From the NCBI RefSeq assembly GCF_036347135.1, contig NZ_CP108938.1:10602001-10666000 (forward strand): DNA of 64,000 nucleotides, read 5' to 3'. A program made the translations under genes and the position numbers. Of the stretch, positions 27,621 through 36,508 are shown in pieces (positions within the stretch are counted from its first letter, which is position 1; each line of letters begins with the position of its first letter). Under the pieces are notes generated by a model, which was not told the DNA's origin, ran no database searches, and saw only the letters and a list, made by a program, of their open reading frames with translations. Source of the DNA: Streptomyces sp. NBC_00775 (lineage in GTDB: Bacteria > Actinomycetota > Actinomycetes > Streptomycetales > Streptomycetaceae).

Positions 27621-27694
27621 TAGCGGGGACAGGATTTGAACCTGCGACCTCTGGGTTATGAGCCCAGCGAGCTACCGAGCTGCTCCACCCCGCG
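27621..27694 (-). tRNA. initiator tRNA-fMet (CAT)
   Basis: On the minus strand the sequence begins CGCGGGGTGGAGCAG, has the anticodon loop CTCATAA between GGG and CCC pairs, the T-arm GGTTCGAATCC, and closes CCCCGC with T72 and A73. The unpaired C1:U72 and three consecutive G:C pairs in the anticodon stem mark an initiator rather than an elongator tRNA. CCA is not encoded. No integrase or attachment repeat is seen next to it. Confidence 0.93.
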
Positions 27695-27912
27695 TCGTAT
27701 GGCTCCACCCTACGCCAACTATCCCGGCCCCGAGACCATGATCGCCTGCCCGCCGCGAGGGGCGTCGGCGGGGACGCACACCGTCGGGGGAGTGGATGAG
27801 GAACTGGGAGAAGTCGCTGTCCGTCCTGGAGGCGCTGCGCGAGCGGGGGCAGGCAGGCTGCCACAGCCGCCCCATTCGCAACCGTCAGCCCCGCGCACGC
27901 GTCGCACCACAC

Positions 27913-28338
27913 ATGGAACGCGAATGGCTCTTCTTGCTCATCCCGCTGACGATCGGCGCGGTCTTCCTCAGCTTCGGCGTGTACGGACTCCGCCGCGCCC
28001 GCGCGCTCCGTCGTACAGGTGTCACCGCACAGGGTTGGATCGTCCGCCACGATGTCAGGCGAGACGACGAAGGTGCCACGTTTTACCACCCGGTCGCAGC
28101 CTGGACGACCCGGGACGGCCGCGAGTGCGAGTACGCATCCCGGTTTGGCCGCGGTTCCGTCGCAGGCGGCTTCGGCGTGGGGACCTCTGTCATGGTCCGA
28201 TACGATCCGGAAGATCCCCGCCGGTTTGCGATCCCGGGCTGGGACATAGCGGCGATCGACATGCTGTTCACCGTGTTGGGGTCGGTGTTCACCGTGGGCA
28301 CGTTGGTGGTGCTGCTCGTCCGACTACTCACTCTCTGA
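27913..28338 (+). CDS. DUF3592 membrane protein
   Basis: A 141-residue protein with a hydrophobic helix near each end (FLLIPLTIGAVFLSFGVYGL and DMLFTVLGSVFTVGTLVVLL) and between them a small beta-rich domain. Its ARALRRTGVTAQGWIVRHD, YHPVAAWTTRDGRE and VMVRYDPEDPRRFAI segments are the DUF3592 pattern. The ATG at 27,913 (MEREWLF) is preferred over upstream starts because it precedes the first helix directly. Function is unknown; such proteins are common single genes in Streptomyces. Confidence 0.75.
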   Translation: MEREWLFLLIPLTIGAVFLSFGVYGLRRARALRRTGVTAQGWIVRHDVRRDDEGATFYHPVAAWTTRDGRECEYASRFGRGSVAGGFGVGTSVMVRYDPEDPRRFAIPGWDIAAIDMLFTVLGSVFTVGTLVVLLVRLLTL

Positions 28339-28569
28339 CCGCAGCCGACTCTCATTTTCCACGGCGGCAGCACCTCCGCACCGAGTGATCCGGGCCGCCA
28401 CCATTGCTGGCTCCGTGTCGCGGGGCCGTAGTCAGTCAACCAGCCTTCGATGAGACGGAGGCCCAGCGATCAGCCTTCGGTGAGACCGCTCAACCTCGGC
28501 GCGATAGGACACCCGTGTTCTGTCGTAGCGAAGGTTGACCGTTTCTCATCGAAGGTTGAGCGGGGAGGG

Positions 28570-28941
28570 TCATTCATTTCCGTCGCGCTGGCGAGCGGCG
28601 AGGATCGCGACGTCGTCCTCGTACGCACCGTTCGCCAGGCGGGCCAGGAACGTGTCGAGCATGTCGTCGAGAGGGCCGTTCGCTGGCAGGCTCACCGTCT
28701 CAAGCGCCTGCACCGAGATGTCGATGTCTGTGCCGCGTCGTTCCACCAGGCCGTCCCTGTAGAGCAGCAGAGTGGTGCGGCGGTCCATTCGTACGGTGAG
28801 CGATTCGTAGCCACCGAGTCCAGTGCCGATGGGCGGGCCGGCCGGGAGCCACAAGACCTCGATGCCGCCGTCCGGTCGCACGGCAGCGGGCGGCAGATGC
28901 CCGGCGCTGGCCGTCGTACAGGTGCCCGCACCGGGATCCAT
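28570..28941 (-). pseudogene. C-terminal fragment of a SpoIIE/PP2C phosphatase
   Basis: The 123 residues match the back end of PP2C-type stage II phosphatases: TASAGHLPPAAVRPDGG, GPPIGTGLGG, LLLYRDGLVERRGTDID and the DDVAILAARQ metal-binding end. The catalytic front half and any sensor domains are missing. The present start lies beside a 200-bp repeat, so the rest was probably lost in that rearrangement. The full-length relative in this window is at 48,407-50,833. Confidence 0.75.
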
Positions 28942-28949
28942 GACCGCGT

Positions 28950-29149
28950 ATCACACACACTCACCACGTGGCACCACCACTGGGCAACCGGCGAAGCCGT
29001 CTGGCATCTGCCTCAACGGCGCGCCACAGCACGGCCCGGTGAGCATGGACCGCACTGACTGCGGTCCATGGATGACAGTGCGGGTGAGTGCAAGACATCG
29101 CCCGAGCGGAACAACTGGCTCCGCCCGCCCGTACTATCGCTACACGCGG
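28950..29149 (+). repeat. about 200-bp dispersed repeat, copy A
   Basis: It matches 57,826-58,022 in opposite orientation at roughly 85-90% identity by eye. The shared unit holds the last ~35 codons of a frame ending in ATARPGEH and PH, a 10-bp hairpin around its stop (ATGGACCGCA/TGCGGTCCAT), then about 100 bp ending at a sharp boundary in TACACGCGG. Identity stops at that edge in both copies, which suggests a mobile-element end or recombination endpoint. Confidence 0.65.
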
Positions 29150-29275
29150 GCAGCCCACAGCAATCGCGGCCCACCGATGACTTCATCATCGCCAGCGGAT
29201 TCACTGCCCGGCCCTGGCGCCAGCTCTGCGGGGCTACTTCAGCCCGCGGCCGCGAACCGAGGAAAGGTCGGCATC

Positions 29276-29932
29276 ATGCCTGACACTCAGGCCCCCACCA
29301 CCGAACTGACATCGCAGTACTCGGCCCAGGTGGCCAACGACCTTGAGCGCAACGCCAAGGAGCAGGAACGCATCAATGCGGACATCGACGCGCTGCAGGA
29401 ACAACTGCGCGCCCTGCGGCACGACCACACCGTGCTGACCAACATGCAAAAGGCACTCGGCTCTGCGGACACAGCCACGCAGCCCGCCGCCGAAGAGACA
29501 GCAGCACCCTCAGTGCCCCGGCAGAAGACCGACACCGAACCCGGTGCCGGCAAGCGGGCACGGGCGAAAAAGACCCCCGCTGTGCAAGATGGCAAGGTAG
29601 CCAGGAAGCCTGCCTCCAAGAAGCCCGCAGCCGTGCCCGAAGCGACGGCCGCGAAGGCGGCCCAGCTCACCCTCGTCGAGCTCATCCGCCGCCACCTCAC
29701 CGATCAGAGCGAACCCCGCTCTGCCGCCGAAATCGCCACCGCACTCGGCCAGGCCCATCCCGACCGAACCATCAAGGCCACCGTTGTGCGCACCACGGTC
29801 GAAGGACTCGTCGCCAAGAGCCATGCCCAGCGCACCAAGCAAGGCTCCTCCGTCTACTACACCGCCACCGACACCCCGGAACCGACCGCACCCGTAGCGA
29901 CCCCGGCCGACGCCCGGCCTGAGACGAACTGA
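29276..29932 (+). CDS. coiled-coil / Lys-Ala-rich / winged-helix protein
   Basis: A 218-residue cytoplasmic protein in three parts. Residues about 12-60 form a coiled coil (ANDLERNAKEQERINADIDA, then LQEQLRALRHD). Residues 75-130 are a Lys/Ala/Pro-rich linker like histone H1 tails (KRARAKKTPAV, ARKPASKKPAAV). Residues 135-205 look like a winged helix (TLVELIRRHLTDQSEPRSAA, then GLVAKSHAQRTKQGSSVYY). GGAAAGG lies 7-13 bases before the ATG. DNA binding, perhaps nucleoid-associated or regulatory, is inferred from architecture. Confidence 0.7.
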   Translation: MPDTQAPTTELTSQYSAQVANDLERNAKEQERINADIDALQEQLRALRHDHTVLTNMQKALGSADTATQPAAEETAAPSVPRQKTDTEPGAGKRARAKKTPAVQDGKVARKPASKKPAAVPEATAAKAAQLTLVELIRRHLTDQSEPRSAAEIATALGQAHPDRTIKATVVRTTVEGLVAKSHAQRTKQGSSVYYTATDTPEPTAPVATPADARPETN

Positions 29933-30515
29933 CCGCCAGGCCAGTCAGTTTACTTCGGACGGCCGACAGCGGTTCGTACAGGTGTAAAGAGCCTCAAACA
30001 GAATGGGATCCGACCCACTACTGCCCGGTACACGTCGCGGTGCACGGCTCGTCAGGATGGTGACCGTGCACAGCGACCGTCACAGACCGTCCCGGGTGAG
30101 GGAAAACGGTGCCAGATACGGGCTTGGTTCAGGTCCGGCGACACCGGTCGTGGATCTCTGCCAGGCCTGGAGCAGTCGGCATAGGCGGCGAGCTGGTTTC
30201 TCACTGGGGGACGAAGACCACTACCGCCACCAGTACGAGGCCGCCTACGGCGAGCGCTCCGGCCATCCAGGTGGTCAGCCCTGACGGGAAGGGTGGCGCA
30301 GCGTCATGGAGAGTCGGGGCGCGCCGAGCAGGACGTGGAGTGTGAAGCGGGTGCGGGTGCGGGTGCGGGCGTGGCGGGTGACGTGGGCAGTCAGTTCGGC
30401 GCTCCATTCTTCTTGTCAGCGTGCTCGTTGCCGTGATGGCAGCAGCAGCGTGAGGGTGGCAAGGAGGCGACCCGTGACCGCATAGGAAGACGGTGCAGGT
30501 CGACAGTCCTTCGCT
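29933..30515. other. intergenic region ahead of an ISL3 relic
   Basis: No complete gene. On the minus strand at 30,300-30,195 a frame ends in a hydrophobic helix (WMAGALAVGGLVLVAVVVF), possibly the C-terminus of a membrane protein cut by the ISL3 element. A short GCGGGT microsatellite occurs at about 30,345-30,368. Confidence 0.4.
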
Positions 30516-31399
30516 GTGAACGAAGTGCTGCCGCAGTTGAGCGAGCTGCTGTTTTCCTCGGTCGGGGGCGTGTTGGTGGAATCGGTCGAGGTGATCGACA
30601 CGGTCGTCCAGGTCGAGGCCCGTACGACCGCAGGGCGGGCGGCCTGTCCGGGGTGCGGGTGCTGGTCGGGGCGAATACACGGCTCCTACCTGCGATTTCC
30701 TCGTGATCTGCCGACGGCGGGCAAGTTCGTCGTGGTGTCGTTGCGGGTGCGGAGGTTCGTCTGCGAGGAGGAATCCTGCGAGCGCATGACCTTCGCCGAG
30801 CAAGTACCCGGTCTCACCCGCAGGTTCGGGCGACGGACCGAGCGGCTGCGGTTGACGCTGGTGTCGGTCGGTCTTGCGCTCGCGGGCCGGGCCGGCGCCC
30901 GGATGACGGACGCCTTCAAGGTTCCGGTCAGCCAGAACACCCTGTTGAGGTTGATCGCCTCGCTTCCGGACCCCGCCACCGCAGTACCCCGTGTGGTCGG
31001 CGTGGACGAGTAGGCCTAGCGCAAGGGCCGTGTCTACGGAACCGTGCTCGTCGATGTCGAGACACGTCGCCCGGTCGACCTCCTTCCCGATCGGGAGGCG
31101 GACACGCTCACGGCCTGGCTCGCCGAGCGGCCCGGCATCGAGATCGTCTGCCGTGCCCGGGCGCCCTTCTTCGCCGAAGGCGCCATCCGCGGCGCCCCGC
31201 AGGCACTCCAGGTCGCCGACCGATGGCATCTCTGGCACAACCTGGGCGAAGCCGCCGAGAAGTGCGTCTACCGGCACCGTGGCTGCTTGCGTCCCACGCC
31301 GCCCAGCCTGAGGAACCGCAGGAAGAGGCGGAGCTCAAGCGCCAGATGTTCGGCCGCGCAGGATTCGAGCTCCTGCGCGCACGAGTCCTGTTGGCGTAA
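30516..31399 (+). pseudogene. ISL3-family transposase with two in-frame amber codons and a 3' deletion
   Basis: The frame has the ISL3 zinc-ribbon CPGCGCW and helix-turn-helix region, and reaches the first catalytic Asp (VVGVDE). It then meets TAG, one sense codon and another TAG at 31,011-31,019. The same frame resumes as [20 protein letters not shown] with further core motifs ([17 protein letters not shown]). Near 31,285 it is joined out of frame to the C-terminal tail [20 protein letters not shown]. Substitutions, deletion and frameshift together make it inactive. Confidence 0.85.
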
Positions 31400-31709
31400 C
31401 CGAGAGTCACGCGACCACACAACGAGAGCCAGAGCCCGAACTCATCGGCGTAGCCGCCGGAGGCTTCACCGGGGTGTTCGTGTGGATCTGGGAGCAGGTG
31501 GGTCTTTCTCTGGCCGGTGTGGTCGCTTCGGCTGGTGAAGGGTTCCTTTGTCGGGCTGCAGGGGCCTTCGCGGTATCGGTCGGGGCCGGGTGGGCCTTCA
31601 TCGCTGTGGTGCGGCCTGTGGGCGTGGTTATGGGCGGCGGGGCGGGGGTGGGGGTGTGGGTGTTCGCCGGCGGCGTTTTTGTGGGCTTTTACCTGATGTG
31701 TGGGGTTTG
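31400..31709. other. region between ISL3 relic and secreted-protein locus A
   Basis: G-rich sequence with a 96-codon plus-strand frame (31,474-31,764) of hydrophobic Gly/Val composition. That frame runs into the conserved upstream element, and I do not regard it as a gene. The last ~35 bp already resemble the DNA upstream of the second secreted-protein locus. Confidence 0.35.
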
Positions 31710-31795
31710 GTCAAGCCACGACTTGTCGGAGCGTGACGGTGGCGGGTGTGCGGGGCCTACTTGAGGTGCGGGCCTCAACGGAAAGGAAATGAGGC
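31710..31795 (+). promoter_or_regulatory. conserved upstream element of secreted-protein locus A
   Basis: It aligns with 46,002-46,097 without gaps from GTCAAG through the block GGCCTACTTGARGTGCGGGC; the distance from GTCAAG to GGCCTAC is 44 bp in both. Other shared pieces are TCGGARCGTGAC and a closing GAGGCA. It sits about 120 bp before the start codon in locus A and about 45 bp in locus B. It probably contains the promoter and leader; the sigma factor cannot be named. Confidence 0.65.
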
Positions 31796-31912
31796 AGTGC
31801 GGTGGGGGTGGAAATTCCTCACCGAGGTTGTCCCTTTCTCCGGTCCGCTGGCCATTGTCCAGAATTCCTGGGGCGCGTGATTGGGCCCCTCTGTATTGCT
31901 AGGAGAAAAACC

Positions 31913-32509
31913 ATGACTCGTAATGTTCACACCCACAGTGATGTCCGTTCCCGGCGGCGTGGTCTGCGTTTTGCGACGCTTTTCGCTTCGGCCGCAATGA
32001 TTTCGGGGGGCATTCTCCTTCCGGCGTCCTCCGCGATGGCTGCCCCGATGCCGGCTTCGCATGTTGTGAGCTTTGTTCACGGCGGCGGTGTCGGTGGTGA
32101 CGGAGGGGATGGCGGGGGCGGCCTCATCGGCGGTGGCGGCGGCTCCGGCGGCTCTGGTGGCGGCAGTGTGCTGGGTGTCGGTGGTGACGGCGGCAAGGGC
32201 GGCAACGGCGGCAACGGCGTCCTGTCCGGCGGCGGCGGCGGTGGCGGCGGTGGTGGCGGCGACGGTGTTGTCGGCGGCAACGGCGGCAAGGGAGGCAACG
32301 GTGGCACCGGCTTGTTCGGCGGCAACGCCGGCGGTGGCGGTGGTGGCGGTGACGGCGTCCTGAAGGGCGGCAACGGCGGCAAGGGCGGCACCGGCGGCGA
32401 CGGTGTCTTCCAGGGCGGCAACGGAGGCAAGGGCGGCAAGGGCGGCCTGGGTGGTCTCTTCGGCGGCCTGGGCGGCGGTGGTGGCGCCGGGGGCAGCAGC
32501 ATCTTCTGA
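31913..32509 (+). CDS. secreted glycine-rich protein (PGRS-like repeats)
   Basis: A 198-residue protein. A signal peptide with basic start (RSRRRGLRFATLF) ends at AMA-APM near residue 44. The rest is about 60% glycine in GGxGGxGG and GGNGGKGG patterns, resembling mycobacterial PE_PGRS domains and other polyglycine-II helix bundles, ending FGGLGGGGGAGGSSIF. The start has a good site (AGGAGA, 8 bases before ATG). The signal peptide closely resembles that of the His/Trp-rich protein at 46,138 and both share an upstream element. A structural or cell-surface role is inferred. Confidence 0.8.
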   Translation: MTRNVHTHSDVRSRRRGLRFATLFASAAMISGGILLPASSAMAAPMPASHVVSFVHGGGVGGDGGDGGGGLIGGGGGSGGSGGGSVLGVGGDGGKGGNGGNGVLSGGGGGGGGGGGDGVVGGNGGKGGNGGTGLFGGNAGGGGGGGDGVLKGGNGGKGGTGGDGVFQGGNGGKGGKGGLGGLFGGLGGGGGAGGSSIF

Positions 32510-32573
32510 CGCTCCCGCGCCGGCAGCCCCGCAATGGGGCTGCGGTGTCCGGGCCCTGGTGGCCCGCCCCGGC

Positions 32574-32602
32574 GGGGTGGAGGTCGAAGCGGCCTCCACC
32601 CC
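32574..32602. terminator. hairpin after glycine-rich gene
   Basis: GGGGTGGAGG and CCTCCACCCC form a perfect 10-bp stem with a 9-base loop, followed by a run of C. The core is the same as in the terminator at 46,912-46,959 of the second locus, which supports common ancestry. A smaller hairpin (GCAGCCCC/GGGGCTGC) precedes it. Confidence 0.65.
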
Positions 32603-32665
32603 CCCCCCCATCTCCTTCAAATTTTCACCTCGTGTGACATCTCGTGACGGAAACGGAGAACTCTC

Positions 32666-33130
32666 ATGTCCAGAAGGCTTTGGCAGCGTCCCCTCATCCT
32701 GGCGGTGGCCTCGGTGGCCCTGGCCACCGGCACTGCGTGCGCCGCGCAGGCGTCGCCGAGTGCCGCGGCGGTCACCGGCCATGTGGCCGTGGCTGACCGG
32801 TCCTCCCACTGCGGCAGGGGCGGAGAAGGCGGGGAGGGCGGGAAGGGCGGGGAAGGCGGCAGGGGTGGTGAGCCCGGTCGGCCGGGTGAGCCCGGCAAGC
32901 CCGGCACGTCCTGCTTGCGGTTCGGCGATCTGCCCGACAAACCCGCATCGAAGCTCACGATGATCGACAAGATACGGATCGTGATGGCGGTGGAGTCCGG
33001 CCAGGCGAAGAAGGCCGAGGTCGCCAAGAAGTACAAGGTCTCGGAGAAGGAGATCGGCACCTGGGTCAAGCAGTTCCGCGACGGTGACTGGGCCGCGCTG
33101 ACGGGAGTGGACTTCCTCTTCGGCTCCTGA
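32666..33130 (+). CDS. secreted collagen-like protein with C-terminal helix-turn-helix-like region
   Basis: A 154-residue protein. A signal peptide (LWQRPLILAVASVALATGTA) is followed by Ala-rich sequence, then a 35-residue collagen-like Gly-x-x stretch (GGEGGKGGEGGRGGEPGRPG) and two cysteines. The last 55 residues (KLTMIDKIRIVMAVESGQAK, then KAEVAKKYKVSEKEIGTWVK) look like a homeodomain-type HTH as in DUF1153/SciP or transposase OrfA proteins. A DNA-binding-like fold in an exported protein is odd; it may serve protein contacts. A truncated paralogue lies at 46,996 in the equivalent position of the other locus. Confidence 0.7.
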   Translation: MSRRLWQRPLILAVASVALATGTACAAQASPSAAAVTGHVAVADRSSHCGRGGEGGEGGKGGEGGRGGEPGRPGEPGKPGTSCLRFGDLPDKPASKLTMIDKIRIVMAVESGQAKKAEVAKKYKVSEKEIGTWVKQFRDGDWAALTGVDFLFGS

Positions 33131-33230
33131 AGGGGCCTTGGCGCCGGGCCGGCCTGCTCGATTGCAGGGCCCGCCCGGTGGCCTCTTCCGTACTGTCCTC
33201 GCGGGCGGACCGGGGAGAGGCGGAAATAAG

Positions 33231-33320
33231 GGAAACCGCGTCACGGACCGGAAGCGGCGGAAAAAGGAAGCCGCGTCACGGGCCGGAAGAGGCGGAAAGG
33301 GAATCCGCGTCACGGAAACG
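33231..33320. repeat. 34/35-bp direct repeats in the leader of the third secreted gene
   Basis: Two full units (35 and 34 bp) and a third partial unit each begin GGAA-x-CCGCGTCACGG and continue with CCGGAAG and GGCGGAAA. They lie 25-115 bp before the start at 33,345. They could bind a regulator cooperatively or shape the mRNA leader; only the repetition is observed. Confidence 0.7.
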
Positions 33321-33344
33321 AATTCTTCGGGAAGGGAGAATTTC

Positions 33345-33932
33345 ATGCGTATGCGCTCTTGGAAAATCCGTCTCGGTCTCACGGTCTCGGCTGTCCTGGC
33401 CGCTGGTCTGGCGGCCGGTGCGCTGGCGCCGGCCGCGATGGCGGCGCCGATGCCGCAGGGGCATGCGGCCGCGGCGCAGGCCGCCCGGGTTCTGCCGGCC
33501 GCGGACGGCGGGGGCGCGCAGCCGGGCGGCACTGTGTTCGGTGGCACCGGGGGGTCCAACAACATCAAGGTGGGAGGCGGCAGTGTCCGTATCGGTGACC
33601 GGGTGTGCGCGGGCAACTGCAACGGGACGGTCAACGGGACTAGTGGCGCGGGCGGCGGGATCTGTGCCGGGATCTGCAACGGCAGCGCCAACGGCGGCAA
33701 CGGCACGGCCGGCGGTCCGGGCCAGGCAGGGGCGGACGGCGGGGGCGGCGGGATCTGCGCCGGGATCTGCGGCGGCAGCGCCAACGGCGGCAGCGGCGGC
33801 AATGGTGGGGACGCGGTGGGCTCCGGTGACGGCGGCAGGGGCGGCAGGGGCGGCAACGGCGGGATCTGCATCGGCGCGGGCTGCCAGAGCAGCGGCCAGG
33901 GCGGGCGCGGCGGCAACGGGGGAGCCGGCTGA
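33345..33932 (+). CDS. secreted Gly-rich protein with CAGxC repeats
   Basis: A 195-residue protein. The signal peptide ends AAMA-APMPQG, near-identical in style to the first gene of the locus. The mature part is Gly/Asn-rich and carries spaced cysteine motifs: VCAGNCNGTVNG, ICAGICNGSANGG, ICAGICGGSANGG and ICIGAGC. The regular Cys-x3-Cys units suggest disulfide-linked or metal-binding repeats. A strong site (GGGAG) precedes the ATG at 33,345. I know no named family with this pattern. A wall or surface-layer role is inferred from secretion and neighbours. Confidence 0.75.
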   Translation: MRMRSWKIRLGLTVSAVLAAGLAAGALAPAAMAAPMPQGHAAAAQAARVLPAADGGGAQPGGTVFGGTGGSNNIKVGGGSVRIGDRVCAGNCNGTVNGTSGAGGGICAGICNGSANGGNGTAGGPGQAGADGGGGGICAGICGGSANGGSGGNGGDAVGSGDGGRGGRGGNGGICIGAGCQSSGQGGRGGNGGAG

Positions 33933-34152
33933 GGCCGGGCCGGCCCGTGCCGCCGCCGCACCGGCGACCCGGGCGGCTTGCAGCGTGTGGTGAGGAATGG
34001 TCCGGGCCGCACGGGTCTGCCGGTGGGGGCGTGTCGCTCTCGCGGAGGGCTTTGAGCAGGCCCGGTGTCCGGTCGGAGGGCGGGAAGTCTGGGCGGGGGT
34101 GTCGTGCCCGGCGCAGGTACACCTGTCGGCGTACTCATGTAAGACCGTGTCC
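33933..34152. other. spacer after secreted locus A
   Basis: No gene seen. The open frame of the downstream oxidoreductase extends back into this region, but the translated sequence is not related to that enzyme. Confidence 0.4.
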
Positions 34153-36054
34153 TACATGGTGATCGCTCGTTGGGCTGTTCATGGGGCGGGGCACGTGGAG
34201 TTGGATTGTCCGGACGGCTTGTGGGAGCTCGCCAAGCCATTCCTGGACCAGGGTCGCGACCAGGCCTACGAGCCCGAGGCGATCTTCGCGGGCTTCATCC
34301 CGGGCCGGAACCAGCGCGGGGACGTGGAGGCGGGCCTGGCCCAGGCCGATGTGCGCATCGACGCCGCGTACACCTACGCAGCCAACAACCACAACCCCAT
34401 CGAGCCGTCGGCCACCACCGCGACCTGGGACGGCGACCAGCTCACGCTCTACGACGCCACCCAGGGCGTGGCGGCCACCCAGCTCACCGTCGCCGCACTG
34501 CTCGGTCTCACCCCGTCGAAGGTCCGCGTCCTGTCCCACTTCGTCGGCGGCAGCTTCGGCTGCAAGGCCATGATCTGGGCCCATCCCGCACTGGCCGCGC
34601 TCGCCTCCCGCATGACCGGATGCCCGGTCAGGCTCACCCTCACCCGTGAGCAGATGTTCACCTCGGTCGGGCACCGGGAGGAACAGGAGCAGCGCATCAC
34701 CCTGGGCGCGACGACGCAGGGGCGGCTGACCGCGCTGCGGCACCACAAACTCTCGCCCACCTCGCACTTCGACGACTGGGCCGAACCCTCTCTGGGCGTG
34801 GCCGGCCAGATCTACGCCTGCCCGAACTACGAAGGCGTCTACCGGCTCATCCGCGCCAACACCATGACGCCCACCTTCATGCGGGCCCCCGGCGAGGCCT
34901 CGGGCATGTTCGCCCTGGAGTGCGCGATGGACGACCTCGCCCGACAACTGGGCATCGACCCCATCGAACTGCGCCTGCGCAACTACACCGACACGGATCC
35001 GAACACCGGCAACCCGTGGTCGAGCACGGGCCTGAAGGAGTGTTACCAGCGCGGCGCAGAGCGCTTTGGCTGGCAGCGCCGCAACCCCGAACCCCGCTCG
35101 CACCGCGACGGCCACTGGCTCATCGGCTACGGCATGGCCACAGCCGGCTATCCGGTCTACGGCCCGAACAACCCACAGCGGGCCCGCGCCCGGCTGTACG
35201 CCGACGGCACCGCCGTGGTCCAGGCCGCCACGCCCGACTTCGGCACCGGGGTCGCCACGGTGATGACGCAGGTCGCCGCCGACGCGCTGGGCCTGCCCGT
35301 CGAGCGGTGCCGCTTCGAGGGCGGTGACACCGCGCTGCCCACCATCGCGTCCGCGGTCGGCTCCTCGGGATCGGGCATGATCAGCGCCGCCGTCCACACC
35401 GCGGCCACCCACCTGCGCGACCAGCTCGTCGCCCAGGCCGTCGGCGATGCCCAGTCGCCGCTGCACGGCGCCGATCCCAGCACCGTCGTCGTGCGGGACG
35501 GCCGCATGACGCTGCGCGACCAGCCGAGCATCGGGGAGAGTTACGGGGACCTGCTCCACCGCAACTTCCTGCCCGACGTCGAAGCCGCGGGCGCCTGGTC
35601 GCCCTCGCACAGCGTCAACAACTACGGGATGATGACGTTCGGCGCCCAGTTCGCCGAGGTCGCCGTCGACCCCGGCCTCGCCCGGGTCCGGCGGATGGTC
35701 GGCGCCTTCGCCCCCGGCAGGGTGCTCAACACCAAGACGGCCCGCAGCCAGTTGATGGGCGGCATGCTGTGGGGACTGGGCCAAGCTCTCCTGGAGGCCA
35801 ACTACATGGACGCGCGGCGCGGCCGCTGGGTCGCCTCCAGCCTGGGTGACTACCTCGTCCCGGTCAACGCCGACGCCCCCGAGGTCGACATCGAACTCAT
35901 CGAGGTGGAGGACAAGATCGTCAATCCGCTCGGTGTCAAGGGCGTCGGGGAGGTCGGCCAGGTCGGCGCCGCAGCGGCCATCTCCAACGCCATCCACCAC
36001 GCGACGGGGCGCCGCATCCGCAAGATGCCCAACACGATCGAAGGCCTGCTCTGA
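34153..36054 (+). pseudogene. molybdopterin-binding subunit of a xanthine dehydrogenase/aldehyde oxidase-type enzyme, N-truncated and fused to an IS fragment
   Basis: From about 34,264 the frame encodes the large subunit of YagR/XdhA-type molybdenum hydroxylases: NHNPIEPSATTATWDGDQLT, HFVGGSFGCKAMIWAHPALA, the RAPGEASGMFALE substrate/Moco segment and the catalytic Glu in GVKGVGEVGQVG. Around 170 N-terminal residues are missing. They are replaced by a piece reading CPDGLWELAKPFL, which resembles the start of IS5-type transposases. No FeS or FAD subunit genes are adjacent, though these enzymes are normally heterotrimers. The rest is uninterrupted, so the event may be recent. Confidence 0.8.
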
Positions 36055-36096
36055 TCTTGTCTTTTAACCTTGAGGCGCCTGCGAAGCTGGTGGTGT

Positions 36097-36375
36097 TCAG
36101 CGGTGCACGTCCAGGTATGCGTCGTGCTCGGCATAGTGGATGACGGCCTGGCACTTCTGCTGGACGTTCGGCTCGGCCCCATCACGCCAGGATGACCACA
36201 CTTCGAGAACGTCCTCGGCCAGTTCGACTTCGAGCAGGTAAGTGAGGCCGTGCGGCGGCTCGTCGAGTACTCCCACAGCAGCGTCCGAAATGGCCGTCCA
36301 GGGCCTGGCCGCGAAGATGGCTGCTTCAGCGGGCTGGTCATCAAGAGACTGCAGGACATCCAGGAGAGAAGGCAT
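36097..36375 (-). CDS. small acidic hypothetical protein
   Basis: A 92-residue protein starting MPSLLDVLQSLDDQPAEAAI, with AARPWTAISDAAVGVLDEPP and a C-terminal LAEDVLEVWSSWRDGAEPNV region. It resembles small single-domain proteins found near toxin-immunity genes, but I cannot name a family. Coding character is good. It overlaps no other gene and is convergent with the oxidoreductase fragment. Confidence 0.55.
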   Translation of the reverse strand: MPSLLDVLQSLDDQPAEAAIFAARPWTAISDAAVGVLDEPPHGLTYLLEVELAEDVLEVWSSWRDGAEPNVQQKCQAVIHYAEHDAYLDVHR

Positions 36376-36508
36376 GCGAGAAGTATGCGGCTGGCTTCGA
36401 ACGGTGTCCCGAACTGAGTCACTCACCTGGGCATTCGCCGGACAGGCGGACGGCCCCGCATGAGCATGCGTTCCCTCACAGAATCGCACTCATACGAAGG
36501 CCGCAGGG

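Noticed and set aside
27621..27694. tRNA-fMet as an attachment site for an integrated element
   Set aside because: No integrase, no repeated tRNA 3' end and no element border found nearby.
31474..31764. 96-codon hydrophobic frame upstream of secreted locus A
   Set aside because: It runs through the conserved upstream element, and the equivalent frame is not kept at locus B.
33231..33320. CRISPR-like array
   Set aside because: Only two and a half units, no regular spacers and no cas genes; better explained as direct repeats.
34135..36000. 621-codon minus-strand frame opposite the molybdenum hydroxylase
   Set aside because: Antisense shadow. The translation is Gly/Asp/Val low-complexity with no domain.
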